The translations under genes were made by a program, and so were the position numbers. Positions 7,352-15,333 of a stretch of DNA of 24,571 bases are shown here, one piece after another (within the stretch, counting starts at the first letter, position 1; each line of letters begins with the position of its first letter). The DNA comes from Clostridiales bacterium UBA4706 (lineage in GTDB: Bacteria > Bacillota > Clostridia > Oscillospirales > Oscillospiraceae): assembly GCA_002404605.1 (NCBI GenBank), contig DHKA01000050.1:12213-36783 (forward strand). The letters are read 5' to 3'. The notes beneath the pieces were generated by a model. It ran no database searches, had not been told where the DNA came from, and worked only from the letters and a program-made list of their open reading frames with translations.

Positions 7352-8312
7352 CAACGCGGAAAGAGAAGTCATTCTCTCGATCAGTCATGTGGACATCTCC
7401 TTCGACGTCGGAGGCAAAAAAAAATTCGTCGCCGTAAAAGACGCGAATTTCGACATTTATAAGGGCGAGACCTTCGCCCTTGTCGGCGAGTCCGGCTCCG
7501 GCAAAACGACGCTGGGCCGCGCCATCATGCGCATCAACCCGTGCAGCAACGGCGAGATCCTCTTTGAGGGCAAGCGCATCTCCGGCAAGATCTCCCGCGA
7601 GGAAGACCGCAACGTTGTCCGAAACATCCAGATGATCTTCCAGGATCCGGCGGCGTCGCTCAACGAGCGCGCCACCATCGAGTACTGCATCTCCGAGGGC
7701 CTGTATAACTTCCACCTCTATAAGGACGAGGCGGAGCGTATCGCCAAGGTCGATCAGGCGCTCAAGGACGTCGGCCTGCTGCCCGAGCACAAGTCCCGCT
7801 ATCCGCACGAGTTCTCCGGCGGACAGCGTCAGCGCGTCGGCATTGCCCGCGCGATGATCATGGACCCGAAGCTCATCGTGGCGGACGAGCCGATCTCCGC
7901 GCTGGACGTTTCCATCCGCGCGCAGGTGCTTAACCTGATGAACAAGCTCAAGGCCGAGAAGAATCTTACCTACCTCTTTATCGCGCATGACCTTTCGGTC
8001 GTCCGGTTCATCGCCGACCGCATCGCCGTCATCCATCTCGGCGAGATCGTGGAGATCGCGGATTCCGAGACGCTGTTCCAGTGCCCGCTGCATCCGTACA
8101 CCATCTCCCTGCTCTCCGCCGTGCCGATGCCCGACCCGGTCGTCGAACGGACGCGCCGCGCCATCGTGTACGATCCCTCCAAGCTGGACCAGTCCGGCGC
8201 ACCGCGCTCCCTGCGCGAGATCCGCCCCGGCCACTTCGTCTTTGCCACGGACAAAGAGATGGAAGGCTACGAGAAGAAGCTCGCCGAGATCGAGAACGCG
8301 AAGAATCAGTAA
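7341..8312 (+). CDS. oppF: Oligopeptide ABC transporter ATP-binding protein (OppF type)
   Basis: This 323-residue ATPase partners with OppD. Motifs are Walker A GESGSGKT (49-56), Q-loop FQDP (100-103), signature FSGGQRQR (158-165), Walker B LIVADEP (178-184) and switch histidine H216. I chose the ATG at 7341 because AAGGGAGGT (7325-7333) lies 7 nt upstream; an in-frame GTG at 7332 overlaps that site and is rejected. The start overlaps the oppD stop by 11 nt. The C-terminal extension (SGAPRSLREIRPGHFVFA) lacks the cysteines seen in many OppF proteins, as in OppD here. Its 3' end overlaps the convergent gene by 7 bp. Confidence 0.95.
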   Translation: MLNNNAEREVILSISHVDISFDVGGKKKFVAVKDANFDIYKGETFALVGESGSGKTTLGRAIMRINPCSNGEILFEGKRISGKISREEDRNVVRNIQMIFQDPAASLNERATIEYCISEGLYNFHLYKDEAERIAKVDQALKDVGLLPEHKSRYPHEFSGGQRQRVGIARAMIMDPKLIVADEPISALDVSIRAQVLNLMNKLKAEKNLTYLFIAHDLSVVRFIADRIAVIHLGEIVEIADSETLFQCPLHPYTISLLSAVPMPDPVVERTRRAIVYDPSKLDQSGAPRSLREIRPGHFVFATDKEMEGYEKKLAEIENAKNQ

Positions 8313-8680
8313 ATGACGTAGGCGATAAAAAGCGCCGCCGCCATATATACGACTCCAAGGAAGAGAGGATAGTTGAAAGACGCCTCTCTTCTTTCTTTCT
8401 GGTTCGCCTTGTATGCCTCGAACGTCTGCTTTGGCGCGTTGCTCCGCGCGCGGCGCATCACGAAGCTGCTGATGTCAAAGTCGCCGTGGAGATAGAGCGA
8501 GTATACGACGCCCGCGATGAGCAGAACGGCTGCGACGATCGTCATGCAGTCGGTGAAAATGAGCAGCCGCTGCGACGAAGCCATGATCGCGCGTGCGAGC
8601 GGATACAGGAGCGTCACGATGACGTGCGTGAGCAGCGTCTGCGGCTTGATGTTTTTAAAACGGTTTTTCAGTTTCTTCAT
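8306..8680 (-). CDS. Small membrane protein, DUF3899-like
   Basis: This is a 124-residue protein with about three hydrophobic segments (about 17-34, 40-65 and 103-123). The middle part LLIAGVVYSLYLHGDFDISSF, then RRARSNAPKQTFEAYKANQK, then SFNYPLFLGVVYMAAALF resembles the DUF3899 layout (two helices separated by a Gly/Phe/Asp turn and a basic KxxFxxYxxxK linker, then a PLxxG helix). I assign that family from memory of its pattern, so it needs a profile check. The ATG at 8680 has GGGAGC 8 nt upstream and a good promoter at 8721-8748. The stop lies inside the last codons of oppF. Function is unknown. Confidence 0.7.
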   Translation of the reverse strand: MKKLKNRFKNIKPQTLLTHVIVTLLYPLARAIMASSQRLLIFTDCMTIVAAVLLIAGVVYSLYLHGDFDISSFVMRRARSNAPKQTFEAYKANQKERREASFNYPLFLGVVYMAAALFIAYVIY

Positions 8681-8720
8681 TGGGCGTGCTCCCGAAAGTT
8701 TGAAAGATTTGTATCCTTAT

Positions 8721-8748
8721 ATTTTACCAGAAAAAACCGCCCCGTCAA
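8721..8748 (-). promoter_or_regulatory. Sigma-A-type promoter for the DUF3899-like gene
   Basis: On the minus strand TTGACG (8748-8743), a 16-bp spacer and TAAAAT (8726-8721) match five of six bases in each consensus box. It lies about 40 bp upstream of the start at 8680. Confidence 0.6.
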
Positions 8749-8762
8749 TAAAAACGGCGCGG
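8737..8762. repeat. Hairpin in the MATE leader, terminator-like on the minus strand
   Basis: CCGCCCCGT (8737-8745) pairs with ACGGCGCGG (8754-8762) with a single mismatch and an 8-nt loop. Read on the minus strand it is followed by six T, like a terminator, yet it overlaps the -35 box of the minus-strand promoter. On the plus strand it ends just before the AGGA of the MATE gene. Confidence 0.4.
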
Positions 8763-8775
8763 ACAGGATGACGAT

Positions 8776-10116
8776 ATGAAAAGAGAAACGATGCCGGAAC
8801 TGAGAGCGCAGGCGCGCGAGGTCTGGCGATTGACCCTTCCGGCAATATTGACCCAGATAACGACGATCGCCATGCAGTATATCGACTCCGCGATGGTCGG
8901 TGCGCTCGGCGCGAATGCTTCGGCGTCCATCGGGCTCGTATCGACGAGCACGTGGCTGATCTGCGGCATCATCGGCGGCATTTCGGCGGGCTTTTCCGTG
9001 CAGGCGTCGCACCGCATCGGCGGCGGGGACGATCGCGGCGCGCGCACCGTTGTGCGGCACGGCCTTGTGGCCGGAATGCTGATCGCGGCGGCTCTTGCCG
9101 CGCTCGCCGCGCTTATCAGCGAGCCGCTCCCGCGCTGGCTCCACGGCGACGCGGCGATCTGCGCCGATGCGTGCGCGTATTTCCTCACATTCGCGTTCAT
9201 GGTACCGTTTTCGCAGCTCAACTCGCTGTGCGCATCGTTCCTGCAAAGCGCGGGCGATATGGTGTCGCCGAGCATTCTGAATGCGGTGATGTGCGGACTG
9301 GATGTGCTCTTCAATGGGCTTTTCATCCCGCGCTACGGCGTCCTTGGCGCAGGACTCGGCACGGCGAGTGCGTGCGTAGTGGTGAGCTTTCTCATGGCGG
9401 TGCAGTGTCTGCTGCGCAATCCGCATCTTCATTTGCGGAGAAAAGAGAGAGACACCGTCCGCGCCGCAATACTGAAAAAGGCGTTCCATATCGGCTTTCC
9501 CGTGGCATTGCAGGAGGTGTTCCTGTGCGCGGCGATGGTCGTGCAGACGCGCATCATCGCGCCGCTCGGCGCTGTGGCGGTCGCGGCGAACTCCTTCGCT
9601 GTCACGGCGGAGGGCTTCTGCTACATGCCGGGGTACGGTCTCGGCGCGGCGGCGGCAACACTCGTTGGCCGGAGCGTAGGGGCAGGGGAGACGAGGCTGG
9701 CCCGGCAGCAGGGGAACATATGCACCGCGATGGGCGCGCTGTTCATGGCAGTGACGGCGGGGATCATGGCGGCTATCTGCCCATGGGTGTTTCGGCTGCT
9801 GACGCCGGACGAGAGCGTGCGCGCTCTCGCCACGCAGGTGCTTCGCATCGCGCTGCTGGTCGAACCGCTCTACGGCGTTTCCATCGTCGCGGCGGGCGCG
9901 CTGCGCGGGACGGGCGACACGTTCGCGCCGAGCATTATGAATCTTTGCAGCATCTGGATCGTGCGGTTGGGGCTGGCGGTCGTGCTCGTGCCGCGGCTGG
10001 GACTGCGCGGCATGTGGATCGCCATGGCGGCCGAGCTCTGCGTGCGCGGTCTTCTGATGCTCATCCGGCAGCTCACAACGAAATATTATGAGAAATACAA
10101 AAAGGAACCGGTATGA
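8776..10116 (+). CDS. MATE-family multidrug/sodium antiporter-type exporter
   Basis: This 446-residue protein has twelve predicted membrane helices and the usual MATE length. It starts with the family's N-terminal pattern: a short amphipathic segment, then LTLPAILTQITTIAMQYIDS and MVGALGANASASIGL. The second half repeats it with FPVALQEVFLCAAMVVQTRI and APLGAVAVAANSFAVTAEGF; GYGLGAAAATLVGRSVGAGE matches the conserved region that follows. MATE proteins export drugs or metabolites using sodium or proton gradients; the substrate here is unknown. The ATG at 8776 has AGGA 7 nt upstream. The stop codon is inside the terminator stem. It is not closely related in sequence to the MATE remnant at 21289-22018. 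Confidence 0.93.
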   Translation: MKRETMPELRAQAREVWRLTLPAILTQITTIAMQYIDSAMVGALGANASASIGLVSTSTWLICGIIGGISAGFSVQASHRIGGGDDRGARTVVRHGLVAGMLIAAALAALAALISEPLPRWLHGDAAICADACAYFLTFAFMVPFSQLNSLCASFLQSAGDMVSPSILNAVMCGLDVLFNGLFIPRYGVLGAGLGTASACVVVSFLMAVQCLLRNPHLHLRRKERDTVRAAILKKAFHIGFPVALQEVFLCAAMVVQTRIIAPLGAVAVAANSFAVTAEGFCYMPGYGLGAAAATLVGRSVGAGETRLARQQGNICTAMGALFMAVTAGIMAAICPWVFRLLTPDESVRALATQVLRIALLVEPLYGVSIVAAGALRGTGDTFAPSIMNLCSIWIVRLGLAVVLVPRLGLRGMWIAMAAELCVRGLLMLIRQLTTKYYEKYKKEPV

Positions 10117-10140
10117 GAGAATCATACCGGTTTTCCTTTT
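10106..10140. terminator. Bidirectional terminator between the MATE gene and the LRR operon
   Basis: AACCGGTATGA (10106-10116) and TCATACCGGTT (10122-10132) form a perfect 11-bp stem with a 5-nt loop. T-rich sequence follows on the plus strand (10131-10140) and the complementary AAAAGG precedes it, so it can work in both directions. Confidence 0.85.
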
Positions 10141-10160
10141 AAAAAAAAGCCTGAAGGCTT
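10141..10160 (-). terminator. Minus-strand terminator of the LRR operon
   Basis: Read on the minus strand, AAGCC-TTCA-GGCTT (10160-10147) is a 5-bp stem with a tetraloop followed directly by a T-run (10148-10141). It lies about 12 bp after the stop of the last LRR gene. Confidence 0.65.
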
Positions 10161-10172
10161 CCGTTTGAAGCG

Positions 10173-12002
10173 TCAGCAAGTTATGCCATAGATGTGAGGA
10201 TGCATGTCGGCGTACTGCGGCTCTTCCCACCAGCGCGGGCCGCCGTCCCAGTTTTCGAGGATGAACTCCTCGCCCCAGTCGTCAATGATGATCTGGTTGC
10301 CGTTTTCGTCCATGCCGTTCGTCCCGCCGGGCATGTAGTACATTTCAAAGAAGTCGCGCATTTCGTAGTAGTACGGATTGTAGCGCCAGATACCGCCGGA
10401 CGGCTCGCACCCGTCATAAAGGAAGAGGGTCGTGTTCGGCAGCGCGTCGGCGAGCTGCTGGCGCTGCGCCGCAGAGAGCGGCACGCTCGGATACCAGAGT
10501 AGATCAAGATTTGTGAGCTTCGGCAGGACGCTCCAGGCGTTGTCCTGCTTCACGTTTGTATACGGGAGATTTACGGCCTTGAGCGCCGTACATTCGAGCA
10601 GCGGCGAAAGGTCGCTGACCTTCGTCTGGAACATTTCAAGATACCGCAGCTCCTTGAGCTGCGCGAGCGGGGAAATGTCTTCGATCGGGCACTCGGCGAT
10701 AATGAGGTACGTCATGTGCGGCATGTACTGCAAAAAGCTCAGGTCGGTAATATTCATGTGGCCAATGTCCAGCCCTTTGAGATCGGTGCAGTATTTCCAG
10801 CAGTCGGTATCGTCGTCCGTGAGATAGACCTTGTTTTCGCCCCATGCCGCGGCAATGAAATACTTCGCGTCCGTGCGCAGATAATAATTGCCGAAGTAGA
10901 CCTTCCAGACGACGCGGATGTTTTCATACTTCTGGTTGAGCGCGTCGAGCTGTTCATAGGAGAGGTTCGTGTCGCACATATCGACCTGCGTGAGTTTCGG
11001 GAGCTCGGCAAACGCAGCTTCGAGCGCGGAAACGTCGGCGATCGAGTAGTTGTTGAGATCGATGAACTCGGTGTCCCACGAAAGCTCCTGACCCTCGACC
11101 GAGACCGTCCAACCGGCAGAAATGTCCGGGTGCTGCTCAATGAAGGCGAGCCGGTCGGCGACAGACGCGGTGCAGCCGGTCAGATCAACGGTGTGCAGCT
11201 GCGGCAGAAGGTCGAGCGCGGAGGTAAGCTGCGCGAGCGCGGAGTCGTCCTCGCCGCTCATGGAAAGCTCGGTCGTGAGGTTCGATACGCGCTGCGAGCC
11301 GATCTGTACGTTCCAGAAAAAGCTGATACCGGGATAGGTCGAAACGAGCGAATGCTGCTCGTCGATCGTAAACGCGGCGTCCGGCAGATTCACGGTGCGC
11401 ACGCCGGAGAAATGCGAAAGCTGCGAGAGCAGCTCCGCGGCGGTCGGGGCCGTGCCGGAAACGGTGAGCTCCACGGCCGCGGAATCAAACCACTGCGAGC
11501 CGATACAGAGACTGTAGCGCATTTCGCAGTCCGGGAGCTCCGTGCGGAGCGTCTCCATTGCGCCGGGCGCGGTGCAGTGGTTCACCGTGAGAGAGCGGAG
11601 ATCTTCAAAAAGGCGGATATTCACCCAGTCGTTCGGAAGATCCTCGAGCGTGACCGCCTCCGTAGCACTGTCGTAGGGCTCGTCGTTGAGATATACGGAA
11701 TACAGCACGCGGCAGCCGGGGTGCGCGGCGCGGAACGCGTCGAGCACGTCGGCGGAGAGCTCATTCTCGCGCACGTCCAGCTCCGTGAGCGCGGTGCAGC
11801 GGTCGAGCGGCGAGAGATCGGTAAGACCGGCTCCGCGCAGATCAAGCGTCGTCGCATTCACCGGGATGAACTGCTGCCCGAGCCGGATATACCGGCGCGA
11901 GAGAATGAATCCGGCAGCGGCGGCGAGCACTACGAGCACTGCGGCGCAGATGACCAGCACACGGGCGGCGATCTTCGTTTTGTCTTTTTTCTTTTCCTGC
12001 AT
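10173..12002 (-). CDS. Membrane-anchored LRR protein with five long repeats (LRR protein 1)
   Basis: This 609-residue protein has a basic N-terminus, one hydrophobic anchor at about 12-34 and an extracytoplasmic repeat domain. Five long repeats of about 64-71 residues begin near 69, 132, 198, 266 and 334. Their pattern is an LRR-like strand (LxxVDLTGC), a helix with a YP/HP turn, a strand with WxV, then VSxxTxELxxSG. Short LRRs of 22-25 residues follow from 405 (DLKGLDIGHMNITDLSFLQ and DISPLAQLKELRYLEMF). The C-terminal tail contains YYEMRDFFEMYYMPGGTNG and DENGNQII, shared with LRR protein 3, then an extra Trp/acidic end (WGEEF, PRWWEEPQ). Its ribosome binding site GGAGGG lies 6 nt upstream of the ATG. 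It is the last gene of the operon. It probably binds a protein or wall ligand outside the cell; this is inferred. Confidence 0.85.
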   Translation of the reverse strand: MQEKKKDKTKIAARVLVICAAVLVVLAAAAGFILSRRYIRLGQQFIPVNATTLDLRGAGLTDLSPLDRCTALTELDVRENELSADVLDAFRAAHPGCRVLYSVYLNDEPYDSATEAVTLEDLPNDWVNIRLFEDLRSLTVNHCTAPGAMETLRTELPDCEMRYSLCIGSQWFDSAAVELTVSGTAPTAAELLSQLSHFSGVRTVNLPDAAFTIDEQHSLVSTYPGISFFWNVQIGSQRVSNLTTELSMSGEDDSALAQLTSALDLLPQLHTVDLTGCTASVADRLAFIEQHPDISAGWTVSVEGQELSWDTEFIDLNNYSIADVSALEAAFAELPKLTQVDMCDTNLSYEQLDALNQKYENIRVVWKVYFGNYYLRTDAKYFIAAAWGENKVYLTDDDTDCWKYCTDLKGLDIGHMNITDLSFLQYMPHMTYLIIAECPIEDISPLAQLKELRYLEMFQTKVSDLSPLLECTALKAVNLPYTNVKQDNAWSVLPKLTNLDLLWYPSVPLSAAQRQQLADALPNTTLFLYDGCEPSGGIWRYNPYYYEMRDFFEMYYMPGGTNGMDENGNQIIIDDWGEEFILENWDGGPRWWEEPQYADMHPHIYGITC

Positions 12003-12019
12003 CGGAAGCCCTCCGGAAG

Positions 12020-13042
12020 TTAATAGCCCCAGTATTTTTTGTGGACGGCGGCCAGCTCGTCCGGCGTCATGCGCTCGACGGGATCGCCATCAATATCCAT
12101 ATAGTACATGTGGAACGCGTCGCGCATTTCATAGTAATCCTCGTCGTAGCGCCAGGTGCCGCCGGAGGATTCGTCGCCCGCGGGACACCAGATCTCCGTA
12201 TCGGGCAGCGCGGCGCGAAGCTCGTCGATCTCGGCGTAACTGAGATTGGCGCCGGAGCACCAGACCCGGCGGAGCCACGGCATCTGCGAGAGCGTTTCGA
12301 CGATCGCTTCGCCGGACGCGGGGATGTAGCAGATGTTGAGATCGCGCAGCGCGGTGCAGCCGACAAGCGGTGAAAGATCCCAGAGATTCGTGTTGAAAAG
12401 CTCCAACCATTCCAGCTCTTTGAGGTCGGCGAGCGGCGAGAGATCGTAGATCGGGTTGTCCGCAAGGATCAGATATTTGAGATGCGGCATTCCCGCGACG
12501 AACGGCGCGCTGTCCAGATGGCAGTGGCCGAGATCGAGTGCCACAAGATCGCGGCAGTAGCGGAGCGCGTTCGGCCCGTGCTGCACGCCGGTCAACTCCA
12601 CGCCGGCGTCGGGATTGGTGATGAAGTAATCCGTGTCGGACGTTGTGCGGAAGGTGTAGATGCACACCGGCCACGAGAACGAGATATCCGGGAACGTCTC
12701 CTGCAAAGCGCCCATTTCGTCATCGGTAAGACCGCAGCCGGTCATATCAACGCGGCGCAGCCTGGGAAGCGAGGGAATGGCATCGGTGAGCGCCGCGCCC
12801 GCGTCCTCGATTTTGACGTCGTGAAGATCAAGCTCCGCGGTATCCCACGCGGCTTCCACACCGTACACGTCGATCGGGGCGGGCGTAGCCGTCGGCGCAG
12901 GGGTCGGAGCAAGCGTCGGAGTCGGCGAGGAAGACGGCGCTTCTGTAGCTATGACGGCGGCGGGCGCCGCTTCGTTCGCTCCGCATGCGGAAAGAATACA
13001 AAGCGCCGCCGCAGCAAAGAATAAGGTAAGATTCCGTTTCAT
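12020..13042 (-). CDS. LRR lipoprotein with a single long repeat (LRR protein 2)
   Basis: This 340-residue lipoprotein starts with the signal peptide MKRNLTLFFAAAALCILSAC (acylated Cys20), followed by a Pro/Thr/Ser-rich spacer (about 34-57). I chose the ATG at 13042 for this signal; a longer reading to 13138 in the same frame is out-of-frame translation of the upstream gene. The body has one long repeat (from LRRVDMTGCGLTDDEMGAL), then five short LRRs (DLVALDLGHCHLD, LKYLILADNPIYDLSPL and similar) and the tail YYEMRDAFHMYYM. It ends in MTPDELAAVHKKYWGY instead of the PGGTNG ending of its paralogues. It starts 4 nt after the stop of LRR protein 3. It equals the C-terminal module of its two neighbours on a lipid anchor. 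Confidence 0.87.
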   Translation of the reverse strand: MKRNLTLFFAAAALCILSACGANEAAPAAVIATEAPSSSPTPTLAPTPAPTATPAPIDVYGVEAAWDTAELDLHDVKIEDAGAALTDAIPSLPRLRRVDMTGCGLTDDEMGALQETFPDISFSWPVCIYTFRTTSDTDYFITNPDAGVELTGVQHGPNALRYCRDLVALDLGHCHLDSAPFVAGMPHLKYLILADNPIYDLSPLADLKELEWLELFNTNLWDLSPLVGCTALRDLNICYIPASGEAIVETLSQMPWLRRVWCSGANLSYAEIDELRAALPDTEIWCPAGDESSGGTWRYDEDYYEMRDAFHMYYMDIDGDPVERMTPDELAAVHKKYWGY

Positions 13043-13046
13043 TCGC

Positions 13047-14690
13047 TCACCCTGTGACAATGATCTGGTTGCCGTTTTCGTCCACGCCGTTCGTGCCGCC
13101 CGGCATATAGTACATGCCGAAAAAATCGCGCATTTCAAAATAGTGCGGGTGCTCGCGCCACGTGCTGCCGGTTGGCTCGCCGCGCGCGGCGAGATACATT
13201 TCGGTGTTCGGGAGCGCCGTTTGCAGCTCCTCGAGCTGCTCGGCGTTCAGGTTGTTGCCGCAGTACCACAGCCGTTCAAGCTGCGGCATGTTGACAAGCG
13301 TTTCAAGACATTTGGCGGGGCGGCAGTAGATGTAGGAAATGTTCAGGTCGGTGAGCGCCTTGCAGTTTTGCAGCGGGGAAATGTCCTCGCACTTCGTCCA
13401 GAACATCTCGAGATACGTGAGCTCCTGCAGCTCGCCGATGGGCGTGATGTCGTTTACGTCGTTCTCGACGAGAATGAGGTACTTGAGATGCGGAACGTAC
13501 TGAAGGAAGTTGAGGTGCGTGATGTTCTTGTGGCCAAGATCGAGCGCCTGCAGGTCGGGGCAGTATTTGAGCACCTCGAGATCGTTGCTATAGATCGGGA
13601 AATCGTTGCGCACGCGGGCGGCGATGAAATTCGTATCGTCCGTGCGCAGGGAAAATTCGGAAAAGTATACGCGCCAGACGAACCGGACATTCTCGTGCCG
13701 GTCGTTGAGCGCGGCCATATCCTCGTTGGATATGCCGCAGTCGCACATCACGACCTTTTCGAGCAGCGGAAACACATCGAGCGCGTCCTCGATGACGGCC
13801 GCGCCGGGGAGACCCATCCGGATGCCGCTGAAATCCAGCTCGGTCGCATCCGTCGAAACGGTCTTGCCAAAGAGCGAGATCTCATATACGACGACGGCGC
13901 CGCACGCGCCGCGGACGGCTTGGATCTGTTCCGCAGTGAGACCGCAGCCTGTCAGATCGATGCGCTCGAGCGCCGGGAAACGGAAGAGATCATCGCAGAG
14001 CGTTTCCACCTCCTGCGCCGAGAGCGTCTGTCCGGCGAAGGAGAGCTCTTTCGCCGCGGAGGAAGCGGTCACGCCGAGAAGCTCCACGTCCCAGCGGAAG
14101 GAGAGTTCCGGAAATGCCGCGGTGAGCGCGTCCTGCATTTCATAGGATACCGCGCCGCCCGCAAAGGATACCCTGCAAAGCCCGGGAAGGAAGGGAAGCT
14201 TTTCCAGAAGCTCTTCAAGCGGGGTATCAGCGCGCAGCACGGCGCGCTGCGCGTTCATCGGCACGGCTTTGCCGCCGATGGTCACGAACGCGGTCACGTC
14301 GAGCTCGGGGTAAGCATCGCGCAGCGCGAGCAGCGCTTCGTAGTCCGTGCAGTTTGATGCATCAACGCTTTTCAAATCGGGGAAATAGGAAAAAAGCGGA
14401 ATGTCCGAAAGAGAAAGCGTGGTGACCTCCATGCTTTCGGCGTCGCTGGGACGGCTGCCGCCGGAGAGCGGCACGTCCCAGAGAACGGCCTTTTCGGGAT
14501 ACTCCGCGGCAAGCGCTTCGGCTTCCTGCACGGAGATGTCCTCGCCGCGAAGATCGATCACGTCCGCCTTTCGGGAGACCACTCGGCCCGACGATATGCT
14601 GTACGAGGAGAAGAACCATGCCGCGGCGGCAGCGAGCGCCAGCACGAGCGCCGCAAGGATCCACCGTGCGCGGGATTTTGTGTGTTTCAT
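13047..14690 (-). CDS. Membrane-anchored LRR protein with five long repeats (LRR protein 3)
   Basis: This 547-residue protein has a basic N-terminus and an anchor at about 10-28. Five long repeats begin near 43, 104, 169, 239 and 308, the last three about 69-70 residues apart, each with an LRR-like VDLTGCGLTxEQ strand-helix and a WxV / VSTDATELDFSG strand pair. Five short LRRs (22-25 residues) follow from 377 to 493. The tail carries FEMRDFFGMYYMPGGTNG and DENGNQII and stops soon after. The ATG at 14690 is preferred over an in-frame GTG at 14705 because GGAG lies 9 nt upstream and it starts 2 nt after the stop of the MBL-fold gene. It is the closest paralogue of LRR protein 1. Confidence 0.86.
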   Translation of the reverse strand: MKHTKSRARWILAALVLALAAAAAWFFSSYSISSGRVVSRKADVIDLRGEDISVQEAEALAAEYPEKAVLWDVPLSGGSRPSDAESMEVTTLSLSDIPLFSYFPDLKSVDASNCTDYEALLALRDAYPELDVTAFVTIGGKAVPMNAQRAVLRADTPLEELLEKLPFLPGLCRVSFAGGAVSYEMQDALTAAFPELSFRWDVELLGVTASSAAKELSFAGQTLSAQEVETLCDDLFRFPALERIDLTGCGLTAEQIQAVRGACGAVVVYEISLFGKTVSTDATELDFSGIRMGLPGAAVIEDALDVFPLLEKVVMCDCGISNEDMAALNDRHENVRFVWRVYFSEFSLRTDDTNFIAARVRNDFPIYSNDLEVLKYCPDLQALDLGHKNITHLNFLQYVPHLKYLILVENDVNDITPIGELQELTYLEMFWTKCEDISPLQNCKALTDLNISYIYCRPAKCLETLVNMPQLERLWYCGNNLNAEQLEELQTALPNTEMYLAARGEPTGSTWREHPHYFEMRDFFGMYYMPGGTNGVDENGNQIIVTG

Positions 14691-14692
14691 CT

Positions 14693-15319
14693 TTATAGGC
14701 TCCACGGACGAAGCATATAGGGATTGAAACGTCGCTCATATTCGAGCGTGGTGCTGCCCTCGTGACCGGGGTAGACCTCATAATCGCCGGGCAGGTCGCG
14801 CAGCTTTTCGAGCGAATGGCCCAGCTCCAGCGAGCTGCTGCCGGGGAAGTCGTACCGGCCGCAGGACATGCGGAAGAGCGTGTCGCCGGTAAAAAGGCAG
14901 TCCTCGCAGCGGAATGTCAGCCCGCCGGGGGTGTGGCCGGGCGTTTCCAGCACGTCGAACGTGAGAGAGCCCGCCTTGATCACGTCGCCCTCGCGGACGA
15001 ACACGGTATCGTCCGGAGGGTCAAGCTCAAAATCCTCGTTGCCGAACATCCCGTTGCCGATGTCGGTCGTGAGATCGGCGTGGGACATATAGACCGGCGC
15101 GCCGGTCGCGTCGTGGACCTCGTCGAGGCCCATGCAGTGATCAAAATGGCCGTGCGTGAGCAGAATGGCGCGCACATGGAAATGGCAGCGCTCGATATAG
15201 TCGAGAATGAGATTGGAGTCCGCGCCGGGGTCGATGACGGCGGCGTCGAGCGTTGCCTCGTCAGCGACGACGTAGCAGTTGGTCTGCAGGTATCCGACTT
15301 CGATGGCTTTGATGAGCAT
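14693..15319 (-). CDS. MBL-fold metallo-hydrolase, glyoxalase II-like
   Basis: This 208-residue cytoplasmic enzyme has the metal-binding motif THGHFDH (55-61), a further histidine in TPGHTPGG (H129), aspartate in FTGDTLF (D146) and histidine in VYPGHEG (H186), which together make the two-zinc site of the metallo-beta-lactamase fold. The length and ending resemble the short hydroxyacylglutathione-hydrolase-like proteins common in Clostridia; they lack the C-terminal glutathione-binding region of true glyoxalase II, so the substrate is uncertain. AAGGAGG lies 7 nt before the ATG. The gene follows dtd in the usual clostridial order. Confidence 0.92.
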   Translation of the reverse strand: MLIKAIEVGYLQTNCYVVADEATLDAAVIDPGADSNLILDYIERCHFHVRAILLTHGHFDHCMGLDEVHDATGAPVYMSHADLTTDIGNGMFGNEDFELDPPDDTVFVREGDVIKAGSLTFDVLETPGHTPGGLTFRCEDCLFTGDTLFRMSCGRYDFPGSSSLELGHSLEKLRDLPGDYEVYPGHEGSTTLEYERRFNPYMLRPWSL

Positions 15320-15333
15320 GAAAGTGCCTCCTT

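Noticed and set aside
8677..10230. Open frame of 517 codons on the minus strand
   Set aside because: Antisense to the MATE gene, rich in Arg/His/Ala with no membrane or enzyme motif.
10716..12023. Open frame of 435 codons on the plus strand opposite LRR gene 1
   Set aside because: The minus-strand frame has an anchor, repeats and good ribosome binding site; the plus frame is an Arg/Val/Glu-rich mirror.
13043..13138. N-terminal extension of LRR protein 2 to 13138
   Set aside because: It is the upstream LRR gene read in another frame, and it would bury the lipoprotein signal peptide starting at 13042.
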